DNA from: Allobosea sp. 67-29
GTDB lineage: Bacteria; Pseudomonadota; Alphaproteobacteria; Rhizobiales; Beijerinckiaceae
DNA: 64,000 nucleotides
Assembly (NCBI RefSeq): GCF_001898115.1
Contig: NZ_MKSQ01000007.1
Location: 409,324-473,323, forward strand
Reading direction: 5' to 3'
Part shown: piece by piece, positions 1 to 8,404 of the stretch
How positions within the stretch are numbered: the stretch's first letter is position 1
Layout of the letters: the number at the start of each line of letters is the position of its first letter
Made by a program: the position numbers and the translations under genes
The notes under the pieces: model-generated
Seen by the model: only the letters and a program-made list of their open reading frames with translations
Databases searched by the model: none
What the model was told of the DNA's origin: nothing

Positions 1-548
1 GCATGCGCGCCGGTCGAGCAGGCGGTGACGGCCGAATGGTTGGGGCCCTTGAGCCCGTGCTCGATCGAGACGTAGCCCGCGGCAAGGTTGATGAGGCGGC
101 CCGGGATGAAGAACGGAGAAAGCCGGCGGGGGCCCCGCTCCTTCAGCAGCAGCGAGGCCTCGTAGATGCCGCCAAGCCCGCCGATGCCGGAGCCGATGGC
201 GACGCCGGTGCGGATCTGGTCCTCGTAGGTTTCCGGCTTCCACCCGGCATCCGTCAGGGCCTGCTTGGCAGCCGCCATGGCGAAAACGATGAAATCGTCG
301 ACCTTGCGCTGCTCCTTGGGCTCCATCCAGTCGTCGGGATTGAAGGTCCCGTCGCTGCCGTCACCCCGCGGGATATTGCAGGCGATCTGCGCCGGCAGGT
401 CGCTGGCGTCGAAGCTGGTGATGGGGCCGGCGCCGCTGGCGCCGGCGAGGATTCGCGTCCAGGTCGGCTCGACGCCGCAACCAAGCGGCGTCACCATGCC
501 GAGGCCGGTCACGACGACGCGCCGCATCGAAACAGTACGAGGAGCCAT
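1..548 (-). CDS. fabF: Beta-ketoacyl-ACP synthase II, N-terminal part (cut by window edge)
   Basis: Elongating condensing enzyme of type II fatty-acid synthesis in the cytoplasm; joins malonyl-ACP to acyl-ACP. The visible part is the N-terminal half: it opens MAPRTVSMRRVVVTGLG, has the thiolase-fold start, and reaches TACSTGAHA, whose Cys is the expected acyl-accepting nucleophile, right at the window edge. The His-His half of the active site lies outside. The start at 548 has an AAGG ribosome site six bases upstream; an in-frame ATG at 527 (MRRVVVTG) is the alternative. It follows acpP by 47 bases on the same strand, the usual fab order. Assignment as FabF rather than another KAS rests on the acpP neighbour and the motif, and is firm. 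Confidence 0.93.
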   Translation of the reverse strand, partial: MAPRTVSMRRVVVTGLGMVTPLGCGVEPTWTRILAGASGAGPITSFDASDLPAQIACNIPRGDGSDGTFNPDDWMEPKEQRKVDDFIVFAMAAAKQALTDAGWKPETYEDQIRTGVAIGSGIGGLGGIYEASLLLKERGPRRLSPFFIPGRLINLAAGYVSIEHGLKGPNHSAVTACSTGAH

Positions 549-595
549 GATGCCTTCTGCAGGAAACGACCCGGAAGGGTCGATCGGGCGCCCGA

Positions 596-832
596 TCAGG
601 CGCTCTTGGCGGACAGGAACTTGACCGCGTCGCCCACCGTCACGATCGTCTCGGCCGCATCGTCCGGGATCTCGACGCCGAACTCTTCCTCGAAGGCCAT
701 GACGAGCTCGACGGTGTCGAGGCTGTCCGCACCCAGGTCCTCGATGAAGTTGGCGCTATCGATGACCTTCTCGGGCTCGACGCCGAGGTGCTCGACCACG
801 ATCTTCTTCACGCGCTCGGCGACATCGCTCAT
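596..832 (-). CDS. acpP: Acyl carrier protein
   Basis: Small acidic carrier of growing acyl chains in fatty-acid synthesis. The 78-residue product has the [11 protein letters not shown] motif; Ser37 is the site for 4'-phosphopantetheine. Length matches the family exactly. The open frame extends upstream, but the start at 832 has a strong AAGGAAGAG ribosome site and gives the standard [13 protein letters not shown]-terminus. Lies between fabG (258 bases upstream, enough for its own promoter) and fabF (47 bases downstream). Confidence 0.98.
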   Translation of the reverse strand: MSDVAERVKKIVVEHLGVEPEKVIDSANFIEDLGADSLDTVELVMAFEEEFGVEIPDDAAETIVTVGDAVKFLSAKSA

Positions 833-949
833 GAGTCTCTTCCTTAGAAACTGGAAACGCACCGCGGATCCGCGACACGCATATGGATCTTCATTCCGAC
901 CCGCCGCGCCATCGGGGTGATGCACGCGATCCGGAAAGCTAGAAGCCTG

Positions 950-979
950 CACAAACGCAACAACCGGGTTTTCGTCAAG
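950..979 (-). promoter_or_regulatory. Possible acpP promoter
   Basis: On the minus strand a CTTGAC -35 element, the alphaproteobacterial consensus, lies at 979-974. It is followed after 17 bases by a poor -10 (TTTGTG, 955-950). It sits in the 257-base gap upstream of acpP, where a strong independent promoter is expected. The -10 match is weak. Confidence 0.3.
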
Positions 980-1055
980 TCCCCGAGCGTTCGAAAGGCA
1001 GCGCGACGGCGCTAGTTAACATACACTGTCCACAGAGGCGAGAGCGGCCAACAGC

Positions 1056-1074
1056 TTCTGGAACGCTTCCAGAA
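1056..1074 (-). terminator. Hairpin downstream of fabG, possible terminator
   Basis: Perfect 8-bp inverted repeat TTCTGGAA / TTCCAGAA with a 3-base loop, starting 16 bases after the fabG stop on the minus strand. There is no T-run, so it may be a weak or Rho-assisted terminator or a 3' stabilising hairpin. It would separate fabD-fabG from acpP-fabF transcription. Confidence 0.4.
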
Positions 1075-1089
1075 TGCGTCGTAACGCCT

Positions 1090-1827
1090 TCAGATCATGG
1101 CCATTCCGCCGTTGACGTGCAGGGTCTGGCCGGTCACGTAGCCGGCTTCGTCGCTGGCGAGGTAGGCGACGGCGGCCGCGATGTCGGCCCCGGCGCCGAG
1201 CCGGCCCATCGGCACGTCGGCCAGGATGCCGTCGCGCTGCTTCTCGTTCAAGGCCTGGGTCATCGGGGACTCGATGAAGCCCGGCGAGACGACATTGACG
1301 GTGATGTTGCGGCTCGCGACCTCCGCCGCGAGCGCCTTCGACATGCCGATCAGCCCGGCCTTGGCGGCGGCGTAGTTGCCCTGGCCGGGGTTGCCCGTCG
1401 TGCCGACGACCGAGCCGATCGCGACGATTCGGCCATAGCGGCGGCGCATCATCGACTTGACGGCCGCGCGCGAGAGCCGGAAGGCCGCGGTGAGGTTGAC
1501 CGCGAGCACGCTGTCCCAATCCTCGTCCTTGAGGCGCAGGAACAGGTTGTCGCGGGTGATCCCAGCATTGTTGACGAGGATGTCGAGCCCGCCGAGCTTT
1601 TCCTCGGCCGCCGGCACCAGCGCCTCGACCGAATCCTTGTCGGCAAGATTGCAGGGCGTGACCACGACCCGCTCGCCGAGCTCCGCGGCGAGAGCTTCCA
1701 GCGCCTCGGCACGGGTGCCGGAGAGCGCGACGCTCGCGCCCTGGGCATGAAGGGTTCGCGCGATGGCTCCGCCCAGCCCCCCGGTCGCGCCGGTGACCAG
1801 GGCCTTGCGGCCGGTCAGATCAAACAT
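1090..1827 (-). CDS. fabG: 3-oxoacyl-ACP reductase FabG
   Basis: NADPH-dependent reduction of 3-ketoacyl-ACP, the second step of each fatty-acid elongation cycle. The 245-residue protein is a classical short-chain dehydrogenase: glycine-rich TGATGGLG at 12-19, NNAG at 86-89, catalytic Ser139, Tyr152 and Lys156 (YAAAK), and the C-terminal TGQTLHVNGGMAMI typical of FabG. The start follows fabD by 65 bases on the same strand. Position between fabD and acpP makes FabG the specific call rather than a generic SDR. Confidence 0.97.
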   Translation of the reverse strand: MFDLTGRKALVTGATGGLGGAIARTLHAQGASVALSGTRAEALEALAAELGERVVVTPCNLADKDSVEALVPAAEEKLGGLDILVNNAGITRDNLFLRLKDEDWDSVLAVNLTAAFRLSRAAVKSMMRRRYGRIVAIGSVVGTTGNPGQGNYAAAKAGLIGMSKALAAEVASRNITVNVVSPGFIESPMTQALNEKQRDGILADVPMGRLGAGADIAAAVAYLASDEAGYVTGQTLHVNGGMAMI

Positions 1828-1892
1828 GTCGTTTCCCCTTCTGCGGCCTTCTGCCGTGCTTGTACGTCCGCTTCTTGGCCGGCGCGATCCCG

Positions 1893-2837
1893 TCAGCCCT
1901 GACGGGTCTTGTAGGCTGCGATGTCGTCGGCCGTGCCGATCGAGGCCGTCGTGGTCCCGGCGGCGATGCGCTTAACCAGACCGGCGAGAACCTTGCCGCT
2001 GCCGAGCTCGACGAAATCGGTCACGCCCGCCGCCGCCATCGCCTGAACGCATTCGCGCCAGCGCACGGTACCGGTGACCTGTGCCACCAGCGAGGCGCGG
2101 ATCGCATCCGGATCGCTCAATGGGGCTGCGCCGACATTGGCCATGACCGGCACGACCGGCGGCTGCATCGCGACCTTCGCCAGAGCCTCCTGCATCGCCT
2201 CGGCGGCCGGCTGCATCAGCGCGCAATGGAAGGGCGCGGAAACCGGCAGAAGCATGGCGCGCTTGACGCCGCGCTCGGTCGCCAGCGCGATGGCGCGCTC
2301 GATCGCCGCCTTCGCGCCGGAGAGCACGACCTGTCCGCCGCCATTGTCGTTGGCCGCCTCGCAGACCTCGCCCTGGGCTGCCGCCGCCGCGATCTCGCGA
2401 GCGAGATCGAGCTCGGCGCCGAGCAGGGCCGCCATGGCGCCCAAGCCGGCCGGCACGGCTTTCTGCATGGCGTCGCCGCGGATGCGCAGCAGCCGGGCGG
2501 CATCGCCGATCGAGAACGTTCCGGCCGCGGCCAGCGCCGAATATTCGCCGAGCGAATGCCCCGCCACGAAGGCGGCGTCGCGCTTCAGCTCGAGTCCCGC
2601 CTCCGCTTCGAGGACGCGCACGACCGCGAGGCTGACCGCCATCAGGGCCGGCTGCGCATTCGCGGTCAGCGTCAGTTCTTCGGCCGGGCCGTCCCACATC
2701 ACGGCCGATAGCTTCTGCGACAGTGCCGCATCGACCTCGTCGAACACCGCCTTCGCCTGCGGGAAGGCTACGGCCAGGCTCTTGCCCATGCCGACGGCCT
2801 GCGAGCCCTGGCCGGGAAAGATGAACGCTGTGGTCAT
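1893..2837 (-). CDS. fabD: Malonyl-CoA:ACP transacylase
   Basis: Transfers malonyl from CoA to ACP, supplying the extender unit for fatty-acid synthesis. At 314 residues it has normal family length. It shows the N-terminal FPGQGSQ, the nucleophile elbow GHSLGEYSA (Ser95) and the catalytic His204 in SAPFHCALM. It is the first gene of the minus-strand fab set, with a 335-base divergent region separating it from rpsF. Confidence 0.97.
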   Translation of the reverse strand: MTTAFIFPGQGSQAVGMGKSLAVAFPQAKAVFDEVDAALSQKLSAVMWDGPAEELTLTANAQPALMAVSLAVVRVLEAEAGLELKRDAAFVAGHSLGEYSALAAAGTFSIGDAARLLRIRGDAMQKAVPAGLGAMAALLGAELDLAREIAAAAAQGEVCEAANDNGGGQVVLSGAKAAIERAIALATERGVKRAMLLPVSAPFHCALMQPAAEAMQEALAKVAMQPPVVPVMANVGAAPLSDPDAIRASLVAQVTGTVRWRECVQAMAAAGVTDFVELGSGKVLAGLVKRIAAGTTTASIGTADDIAAYKTRQG

Positions 2838-2964
2838 GCTGGAGGCGCCTCGTCCTTAACGATCTATGTATTTATGACGCGGCTGTCACAACGGTTTCGC
2901 TGTCGAGTCAAGCATGGAGCCCGGATTTTCCGCTCCTCCTGCAGGTTTTGCCGCCAGATTCCGG

Positions 2965-2993
2965 TTGCCATGGCGGCGCGGACACTGTAACGA
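2965..2993 (+). promoter_or_regulatory. Possible rpsF promoter
   Basis: TTGCCA (2965-2970), 17-base spacer, TAACGA (2988-2993). Both are partial matches to the sigma-70 consensus. A start near 3000 would place the transcript's 5' end just before three consecutive hairpins. Confidence 0.3.
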
Positions 2994-3006
2994 CCGCCTC
3001 CTGCTT

Positions 3007-3070
3007 GTTCGGCCGGAGGCTGAACGGATGGCGCTTGCCCGTAAGGATCAAGCGCAGGTTCTTCGGAACC
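3007..3070 (+). ncRNA. Structured 5' leader of rpsF (three consecutive hairpins)
   Basis: Three stem-loops in a row. 3007-3025: GTTCGGCC / GGCTGAAC, 8 bp with one G-U pair and a GGA loop. 3031-3055: GCGCTTG / CAAGCGC, 7 bp with an 11-base loop. 3057-3070: GGTTC / GAACC closed by a TTCG tetraloop. They lie about 100-165 bases before the rpsF start. In several bacteria the S6:S18 complex binds its own mRNA leader; whether this one does is inference. Confidence 0.4.
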
Positions 3071-3172
3071 GGCATCCCGTGTCTCCGCCTTCGATGAAAT
3101 CCTGTCGGGCCTTATCCAGGGCTCGAAGGGCTCCGCGCCGGACGAAGCAGGGTGAAACAAGGAAGGCCACAT

Positions 3173-3607
3173 ATGGCATTGTACGAGCATGTGCTGCTCG
3201 CGCGGCAGGATGTCAGCGCGCAGCAGGTCGAAGCCCTCGTCGAGCAGTTCAAGGGCGTGATCGAAGCGAATGGCGGCGCCATCCGCAAGGTCGAGTACTG
3301 GGGCGTCAAGTCCCTCGGCTACCGCATCAAGAAGAACCGCAAGGCGCACTACACGCTGCTGAACATCGAGGGCCCCTCCGCCGCCGTGCTGGAGATGGAG
3401 CGCCAGATGCGCATCAACGAGGACATCCTGCGCTTCATGACCGTCAAGGTCGACGAGCTGGAGGAAGGTCCCTCGGCCATGCTGCAGAAGCGCGACCGCG
3501 ACGACCGTCCGGAGCGTGGCGGCGACCGTTTCGAGCGCGGCCCGCGCCGCGACCGCCCGCGTCGTGAAGACGAAGCGACCACCGAAACCGCCGAAGCGGA
3601 GGCCTGA
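3173..3607 (+). CDS. rpsF: 30S ribosomal protein bS6
   Basis: Small-subunit platform protein that pairs with bS18. The 144-residue product begins [19 protein letters not shown] and holds the full bS6 fold, then an acidic/basic C-terminal tail from about residue 100 (repeated [12 protein letters not shown]), usual in alphaproteobacteria. The ATG at 3173 is preceded by AAGGAAGG and gives the family N-terminus; an in-frame GTG at 3152 would add seven unlikely residues. rpsR follows two bases after the stop. Confidence 0.97.
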   Translation: MALYEHVLLARQDVSAQQVEALVEQFKGVIEANGGAIRKVEYWGVKSLGYRIKKNRKAHYTLLNIEGPSAAVLEMERQMRINEDILRFMTVKVDELEEGPSAMLQKRDRDDRPERGGDRFERGPRRDRPRREDEATTETAEAEA

Positions 3608-3609
3608 GA

Positions 3610-3855
3610 ATGTCGACTGCATCCGCCGGCGCCCGCCGCCCCTTCTTCCGCCGCCGCAAATCCTGCCCGTTCTCGGGCGAAGGCGCCCCGAAGATCGACT
3701 ACAAGGACGTGCGCCTGCTCTCGCGCTACATCTCCGAGCGCGGCAAGATCGTTCCGTCCCGCATCACGGCGGTCTCCGCCAAGAAGCAGCGCGAGCTCGC
3801 CCAGGCGATCAAGCGCGCCCGCTTCCTCGGCCTGCTGCCCTACGTCATCCGCTGA
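3610..3855 (+). CDS. rpsR: 30S ribosomal protein bS18
   Basis: Partner of bS6 on the 30S platform. The 81-residue basic protein contains the bS18 signature: [30 protein letters not shown] and the C-terminal [11 protein letters not shown]. It starts two bases after the rpsF stop, so translation is almost certainly coupled. A strong hairpin follows at 3888-3912. Confidence 0.98.
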   Translation: MSTASAGARRPFFRRRKSCPFSGEGAPKIDYKDVRLLSRYISERGKIVPSRITAVSAKKQRELAQAIKRARFLGLLPYVIR

Positions 3856-3887
3856 TCCGTTCATTCGGATCTGGATACCGCTAATTC

Positions 3888-3912
3888 CCGGAGGCGCATC
3901 TCGCGCCTCCGG
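3888..3912 (+). terminator. Hairpin between rpsR and the DUF2232 gene
   Basis: Perfect 10-bp stem CCGGAGGCGC / GCGCCTCCGG with a 5-base loop, followed by TTCTCGCTTTC. It begins 33 bases after rpsR. The T-run is interrupted, so partial termination is likely, which would lower DUF2232 and rplI relative to rpsF-rpsR. Confidence 0.5.
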
Positions 3913-4033
3913 TTCTCGCTTTCAAGATCAACCAGTCGCCCGGCGGTGAAACTCCATCGGGTTCGTTGAGGCCAGCAGCCTCTCACCCTGCCGAGCCGAA
4001 AGGCTTGCGAGCAGCGGGACAGCAGGACGGACC

Positions 4034-4981
4034 ATGATTCCGATTGTCGGCATCGGCGCGGGCCTCGTTGCGGCCCTGCTCTTCTCAGTGGTGATCACCG
4101 GATCGCCGCTGGCCGCGCTGCTATATTCCGCCGCTCCCCTCCCGATCTTCATCGCCTCCCTCGGCTGGAACCATCGCTCCGGGCTGTTCGCTACGGCGGC
4201 CGGCGCGCTGGCTGTCGCGGTGGCGCTGGCCCCGACCGGCGGCATCGCCTTCGCGCTGATCATCGGCCTGCCGGCTTGGTGGATCGCCTATCTCGCGCTG
4301 CTGGCCCGCTCCGATGCCCAGGGCGCCGTCGAATGGTATCCGCTCGGCAATCTCATGGTCTGGATCGCCGCGACCGCCGCACTCGCCACCGTCGGCAGCG
4401 CGCTGGTGATGACGACCGACTACGAGACCTATCGCTCCGTGATCGCGCGGATGATCGAAGGCCTGCTCAACGAGATGGTACGCAGCCGCCTGGTCTCGCT
4501 GCCGGCCGGGATCGAGGTCGGCGAACTGGCGCACAGCCTGGCCCCCGCCGTGCCGCTCGGCATCGGCGCCTCCTTCGTCACCACCATCACGGCCAATCTC
4601 TGGCTCGCCGCCCGGGCCGTGAAGGTCTCCGGCCGGCTGCCGCGGCCCTGGCCCTTCATCCCGGCGACGACCTTGCCGCGAAAGGCGCTGCTGCTCTTGC
4701 TGCTCTGCATCTTTCTGGCACCGCTCGGCGGCTTCCTCGGCGTCGCGGCCACGGCCTTCGCCGGCGCACTGCTCGCCGCTTTCATGTTCAGCGGGCTCGC
4801 CCTGCTGCACGACATCTCGCGCGGCCGCCCCTGGCGGGGGCCGCTGCTGATCTCGGTCTATGTCGCGCTCGTCGTGATGCAGGCCGTGCTGACACCGCTG
4901 CTCGCGCTCATCGGGCTCGCCGATTCGCTGTTCGGCCTGCGCAAGCGCGCGGCGCTGCCGCCTCCGCCGACCCAAGCCTGA
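4034..4981 (+). CDS. DUF2232 family membrane protein
   Basis: Integral inner-membrane protein of unknown function, 315 residues. It has about eight hydrophobic segments with short loops and almost no large soluble domain. The C-terminus is hydrophilic ([14 protein letters not shown]). Its place between rpsR and rplI is the conserved alphaproteobacterial context for DUF2232 (YybS-like) proteins, and the sequence pattern fits. rplI begins 31 bases downstream, so it is probably in the ribosomal-protein transcript. No catalytic motif is visible. Confidence 0.8.
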   Translation: MIPIVGIGAGLVAALLFSVVITGSPLAALLYSAAPLPIFIASLGWNHRSGLFATAAGALAVAVALAPTGGIAFALIIGLPAWWIAYLALLARSDAQGAVEWYPLGNLMVWIAATAALATVGSALVMTTDYETYRSVIARMIEGLLNEMVRSRLVSLPAGIEVGELAHSLAPAVPLGIGASFVTTITANLWLAARAVKVSGRLPRPWPFIPATTLPRKALLLLLLCIFLAPLGGFLGVAATAFAGALLAAFMFSGLALLHDISRGRPWRGPLLISVYVALVVMQAVLTPLLALIGLADSLFGLRKRAALPPPPTQA

Positions 4982-5012
4982 AATCCGAAGACCAACTCAA
5001 GGAGAAGACAAA

Positions 5013-5576
5013 ATGGAAGTGATCCTGCTCGAACGCGTCGCCAAGCTCGGCCAGATGGGCGACATCGTCCGCGTCCGCGACGGCTTCGGCCGCAACTTCC
5101 TCCTCGCCCGCGGCAAGGCGCTGCGCGCCACCGAGGAGAACAAGAAGCGCTTCGAGAGCCAGAAGCTCGAGCTCGAGACCCGCAACCTCGAGCTGAAGTC
5201 GGAAGCCGATGCCGTCGCCGAGCGCCTGAACGGCCAGAGCGTCATGATCCTGCGCCAGTCGGGCGAGTCCGGCGTCCTCTACGGTTCGGTCTCGACCCGC
5301 GACATCGCCGAGGCGCTGTCGGCCGAGGGCTTCAAAGTCGCCCGCAACCAGGTGACGCTGAACACCCCGATCAAGACGCTCGGCCTGCACACCGTCCCGG
5401 TCGTGCTGCATCCGGAAGTCGCGGTCACCGTCACCGTCAACGTCGCCCGTTCGGCCGAAGAGGCCGACCGTCAGGCCGCCGGCGAGAACGTCACGGCCCG
5501 CGAGGAGTTCGACCTCGACGATCTCGGCCTCGAGGTCGGTGCGGCGCTGGCCGAGGCCGGCGACGACGAGCGCTGA
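5013..5576 (+). CDS. rplI: 50S ribosomal protein bL9
   Basis: Large-subunit protein at the base of the L1 stalk. It has the N-terminal globular domain ([17 protein letters not shown], with [15 protein letters not shown]), a charged connecting helix rich in E, K and L (about 45-75), and the C-terminal domain. At 187 residues it is longer than the E. coli protein (149), because of an acidic C-terminal tail common in this order. AAGGAGAAG precedes the start. A perfect terminator follows. Confidence 0.97.
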   Translation: MEVILLERVAKLGQMGDIVRVRDGFGRNFLLARGKALRATEENKKRFESQKLELETRNLELKSEADAVAERLNGQSVMILRQSGESGVLYGSVSTRDIAEALSAEGFKVARNQVTLNTPIKTLGLHTVPVVLHPEVAVTVTVNVARSAEEADRQAAGENVTAREEFDLDDLGLEVGAALAEAGDDER

Positions 5577-5603
5577 GCCCTATTGCTCGGCCGACGAGTC
5601 AAG

Positions 5604-5630
5604 GGCGCCGTGGCAACACGGCGCCTTTTT
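5604..5630 (+). terminator. Intrinsic terminator after rplI
   Basis: Perfect 9-bp stem GGCGCCGTG / CACGGCGCC with a GCAA tetraloop, followed directly by TTTTT. It lies 28 bases after the rplI stop, on the plus strand. It closes the rpsF-rplI transcript and separates it from dnaB. Confidence 0.92.
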
Positions 5631-5786
5631 CGTCCTTGGCCTCTGGAGAACGGGGGTAACCGCATTCCGCTGCTGGCGCGGGCTGACAAAGTGCTAAGCT
5701 AGGCCATTCCCGACAGAGTCGCTGTGACACCGTGCGCGAGCGGCCAATTGTCGGCTTGAAGTATCGATCAGCCCTGCTTTATCGGG

Positions 5787-7280
5787 ATGGCCATGGCCAC
5801 CGCTACCGCCCTCGTTGCCCGCCTCGACAACCGTGAGGCCGAGTACCGCGTCCAGCCTCACAATATCGAGGCAGAGCAGGCGCTGCTGGGCGCGATCCTG
5901 GTCAATAACGACGCCTTCTACCGCGTCTCCGACTTCCTGCTGCCCGACCATTTCTTCGAGCCCATCCACCAGCGCGTCTTCGAACTGACGGCGAGCCTGA
6001 TCCGGGCCGGCAAGATCGCGACGCCGATCACGCTCAAGACCTTCGTCAACGACCTCGATCTCGGCGAGATCACGCCGAGCCAGTACCTGGCGCGGCTCGC
6101 TGCCGAGGCGACGACCGTCATCAACGCCGGCGACTATGGCCGCACGATCTACGATCTCGCCGTGCGCCGGCAGCTCATCGGCGTCGGCGAGGATCTGGTG
6201 AACGTCGCCTACGACGCCCCGGTCGAGATGGCGCCGCGCGAACAGATCGAGGACGCCGAGCGCAAGCTTTACGAGCTGGCGGAAAAGGGCCGCTATGAAG
6301 GTGGTTTCCAGAAATTCGACGGGGCCCTGCGCCTCGCCATCGACATGGCCGCGAGTGCCTATCAGCGCGCCGGCGGCCTCTCGGGCATTTCGACCGGCCT
6401 GCGCGACGTCGACCAGCGCATGGGCGGTCTGCAGCGCTCGGACCTGCTCGTGCTCGCCGGCCGCCCGGCCATGGGCAAGACCTCGCTCGCCACCAACATC
6501 GCCTTCAACATCGCAAAAGCCTGGCGCGGCGAGCGCCAGGAGGACGGCTCGATCAAGTCGGTCGACGGCGGGATCGTCGGTTTCTTCTCGCTCGAAATGT
6601 CGGCCGACCAGCTCGCCACCCGCGTCGTCGCCGAACAATCCGGCATCTCCTCCTACAAGATCAGGCAGGGCCGCATCACCGAGGGCGACTTCGCCCGATT
6701 GACGGACGTCGCCGCGCAGATCGAGAAGCTGCCGCTCTACATCGACCAGACCGGCGGCATCTCGATCGCGCAGCTCATGGCGCGCGCCCGGCGGCTGAAG
6801 CGCCAGAAGGGGCTCGACGTCCTGTTCATCGACTACCTGCAACTGCTCTCCGGCTCGTCCAAGAACAGCCAGAACCGCGTGCAGGAGCTGACCGAGATCA
6901 CAACCAGCCTGAAGGCGCTGGCCAAGGAGCTGAACGTCCCGATCGTCGCGCTCTCCCAGCTCTCGCGCCAGGTCGAGAACCGCGACGACAAGCGCCCGCA
7001 GCTCTCGGACCTGCGCGAATCCGGCTCGATCGAGCAGGACGCCGACGTGGTGATGTTCGTTTACCGCGAGGAATACTACCTCAAGGGCAAGGAGCCGCGT
7101 CCCGGCACGGAAGAGCACAACAAGTGGCAGATCGAGATGGAGGCGGCCCACGGCCTCGCCGAGCTGATCATCGGCAAGCAGCGCCACGGCCCCACCGGCA
7201 CGGTTGCCTTGCAGTTCGACGCCGATGTGACACGCTTCTCCGACCGCGCCGACGAATTGCGCCTTCCGGACCGTGAATGA
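5787..7280 (+). CDS. dnaB: Replicative DNA helicase DnaB
   Basis: Hexameric 5'-3' helicase that unwinds DNA at the replication fork. The N-terminal domain (about 22-125, PHNIEAEQALLGAIL) is followed by the RecA-like domain, with Walker A GRPAMGKTS at 225-233, Walker B LDVLFIDYLQLL, and the C-terminal SDLRESGSIEQDADVV arginine-finger region. The 497 residues match the family; there is no intein. A second ATG at 5793 could be the start. Its stop overlaps the alr start by four bases. Confidence 0.97.
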   Translation: MAMATATALVARLDNREAEYRVQPHNIEAEQALLGAILVNNDAFYRVSDFLLPDHFFEPIHQRVFELTASLIRAGKIATPITLKTFVNDLDLGEITPSQYLARLAAEATTVINAGDYGRTIYDLAVRRQLIGVGEDLVNVAYDAPVEMAPREQIEDAERKLYELAEKGRYEGGFQKFDGALRLAIDMAASAYQRAGGLSGISTGLRDVDQRMGGLQRSDLLVLAGRPAMGKTSLATNIAFNIAKAWRGERQEDGSIKSVDGGIVGFFSLEMSADQLATRVVAEQSGISSYKIRQGRITEGDFARLTDVAAQIEKLPLYIDQTGGISIAQLMARARRLKRQKGLDVLFIDYLQLLSGSSKNSQNRVQELTEITTSLKALAKELNVPIVALSQLSRQVENRDDKRPQLSDLRESGSIEQDADVVMFVYREEYYLKGKEPRPGTEEHNKWQIEMEAAHGLAELIIGKQRHGPTGTVALQFDADVTRFSDRADELRLPDRE

Positions 7281-8404
7281 TGACCGCCGACACCACCGAT
7301 GCCGCTTATGGCGCGACGCTGACCATCGACCTCGACGCGCTGGTCTCGAACTGGCGCTTCCTCGGCCGGCGCGCCGGCACGGAAGCCGGCGCGGTCGTGA
7401 AGGCGGACGCCTACGGCATCGGCATCGAGCCGGCCGTGACGGCGCTGAACCGGGCGGGCTGCCGAAACTTCTTCGTCGCGCATCTCTCCGAGGGCATTCG
7501 TGCCCGCAAGGCCGCGCCCGAGGCGACGGTCTACATCCTCAATGGCCTCCTGCCCGGCAGCAGCGGCATCTACGCCGAGCATGGCCTCTCGCCGGTGCTC
7601 GGCTCGCACGAGGAGCTGCTGGAATGGGCTTCCTTCCGGCAGACCGGCGCGCAGGTGCGCTCGGCGGCGCTGCATGTCGATACGGCGATGAACCGGCTCG
7701 GCCTCTGGCCGGGCGAAGGCCTGAACCTCGCCCGCGAGAAGTCGGGCGCGATCGCGGCCGCCGATATCGGGCTGGTGATGAGCCATTTCGCCTCCTCGGA
7801 GGATGAGGCCGATCCGGCCAATGCCCGCCAGATCGCCGCCTTCGCCGAGATCGCTGCCGCCTTCCCGGATCTGCCGGCCTCGCTCAAGAACTCGTCCGGC
7901 CATTTCCTGAAGGATTGCCCGTCCTATCAGCTCACTCGGCCTGGTTACGCCCTCTATGGCGGCAATCCGACGCCGGGCAAGCCGAACCCGATGCAGCCGG
8001 TCGTCGGACTCGAAGCCACGATCATCCAGACCCGCGAGGTCGAGGCCGGCACGCAGGTCGGCTACAACGGCCGCTGGACGGCCAAGGGCCGGCGCAGGCT
8101 CGCCACGATCTGCCTCGGCTATGCCGACGGCTATCCGCGCAATGGCAGCTGGACCGATACGGTGACCGGCGGCTCGGCGCTGGTCGGGGGCGTGACCTGT
8201 TCCTTCGTCGGTTCGGTCTCGATGGACCTGATCATCGTCGACGTCACCGATGCACCGGAAGGCTCGGCCGTCCGCGGCGCGACGGTGACGCTGATCGGCG
8301 GCCCGCTCGATCTGGAAACGGTCGGCGCCGGCGCGAAGACGATCGGCTACGAGATCCTGACCAGCCTCGGCCGCCGCTATCGCCGGCACTATATCGGCGG
8401 CTGA
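7277..8404 (+). CDS. alr: Alanine racemase
   Basis: PLP enzyme that interconverts L- and D-alanine for peptidoglycan. It is a 375-residue two-domain protein. The PLP lysine is Lys42 in VVKADAYGIG, and the second catalytic residue is the Tyr in AGTQVGYNGRW. Start ATG 7277 overlaps the dnaB stop (ATGA); an adjacent ATG at 7280 is equally possible. The stop overlaps the radA start by one base. Biosynthetic rather than catabolic is likely, as there is no signal peptide and it sits with housekeeping genes. Confidence 0.95.
   Translation: MMTADTTDAAYGATLTIDLDALVSNWRFLGRRAGTEAGAVVKADAYGIGIEPAVTALNRAGCRNFFVAHLSEGIRARKAAPEATVYILNGLLPGSSGIYAEHGLSPVLGSHEELLEWASFRQTGAQVRSAALHVDTAMNRLGLWPGEGLNLAREKSGAIAAADIGLVMSHFASSEDEADPANARQIAAFAEIAAAFPDLPASLKNSSGHFLKDCPSYQLTRPGYALYGGNPTPGKPNPMQPVVGLEATIIQTREVEAGTQVGYNGRWTAKGRRRLATICLGYADGYPRNGSWTDTVTGGSALVGGVTCSFVGSVSMDLIIVDVTDAPEGSAVRGATVTLIGGPLDLETVGAGAKTIGYEILTSLGRRYRRHYIGG

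Larger units (their letters stand above)
2838..3172. other. Divergent non-coding region between fabD and rpsF
   Basis: Holds the fabD promoter on the minus strand and the rpsF promoter and leader on the plus strand. A CTTGAC -35 lies at 2912-2907 on the minus strand, with no convincing -10. The plus-strand half is rich in short hairpins, listed separately. No plausible gene lies here; the open frames across it are unlike known proteins. Confidence 0.6.

Noticed and set aside
1056..1074. TTCTGGAA-CGC-TTCCAGAA resembling the LacI operator TGGAACGTTCCA
   Set aside because: It has an odd 3-base centre, lies after the fabG stop and far from any promoter. It is better explained as a hairpin at the end of the transcript.
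3111..3119. TTATCCAGG, similar to a DnaA box
   Set aside because: Single imperfect copy with no cluster or A/T-rich unwinding region, so no origin is claimed.
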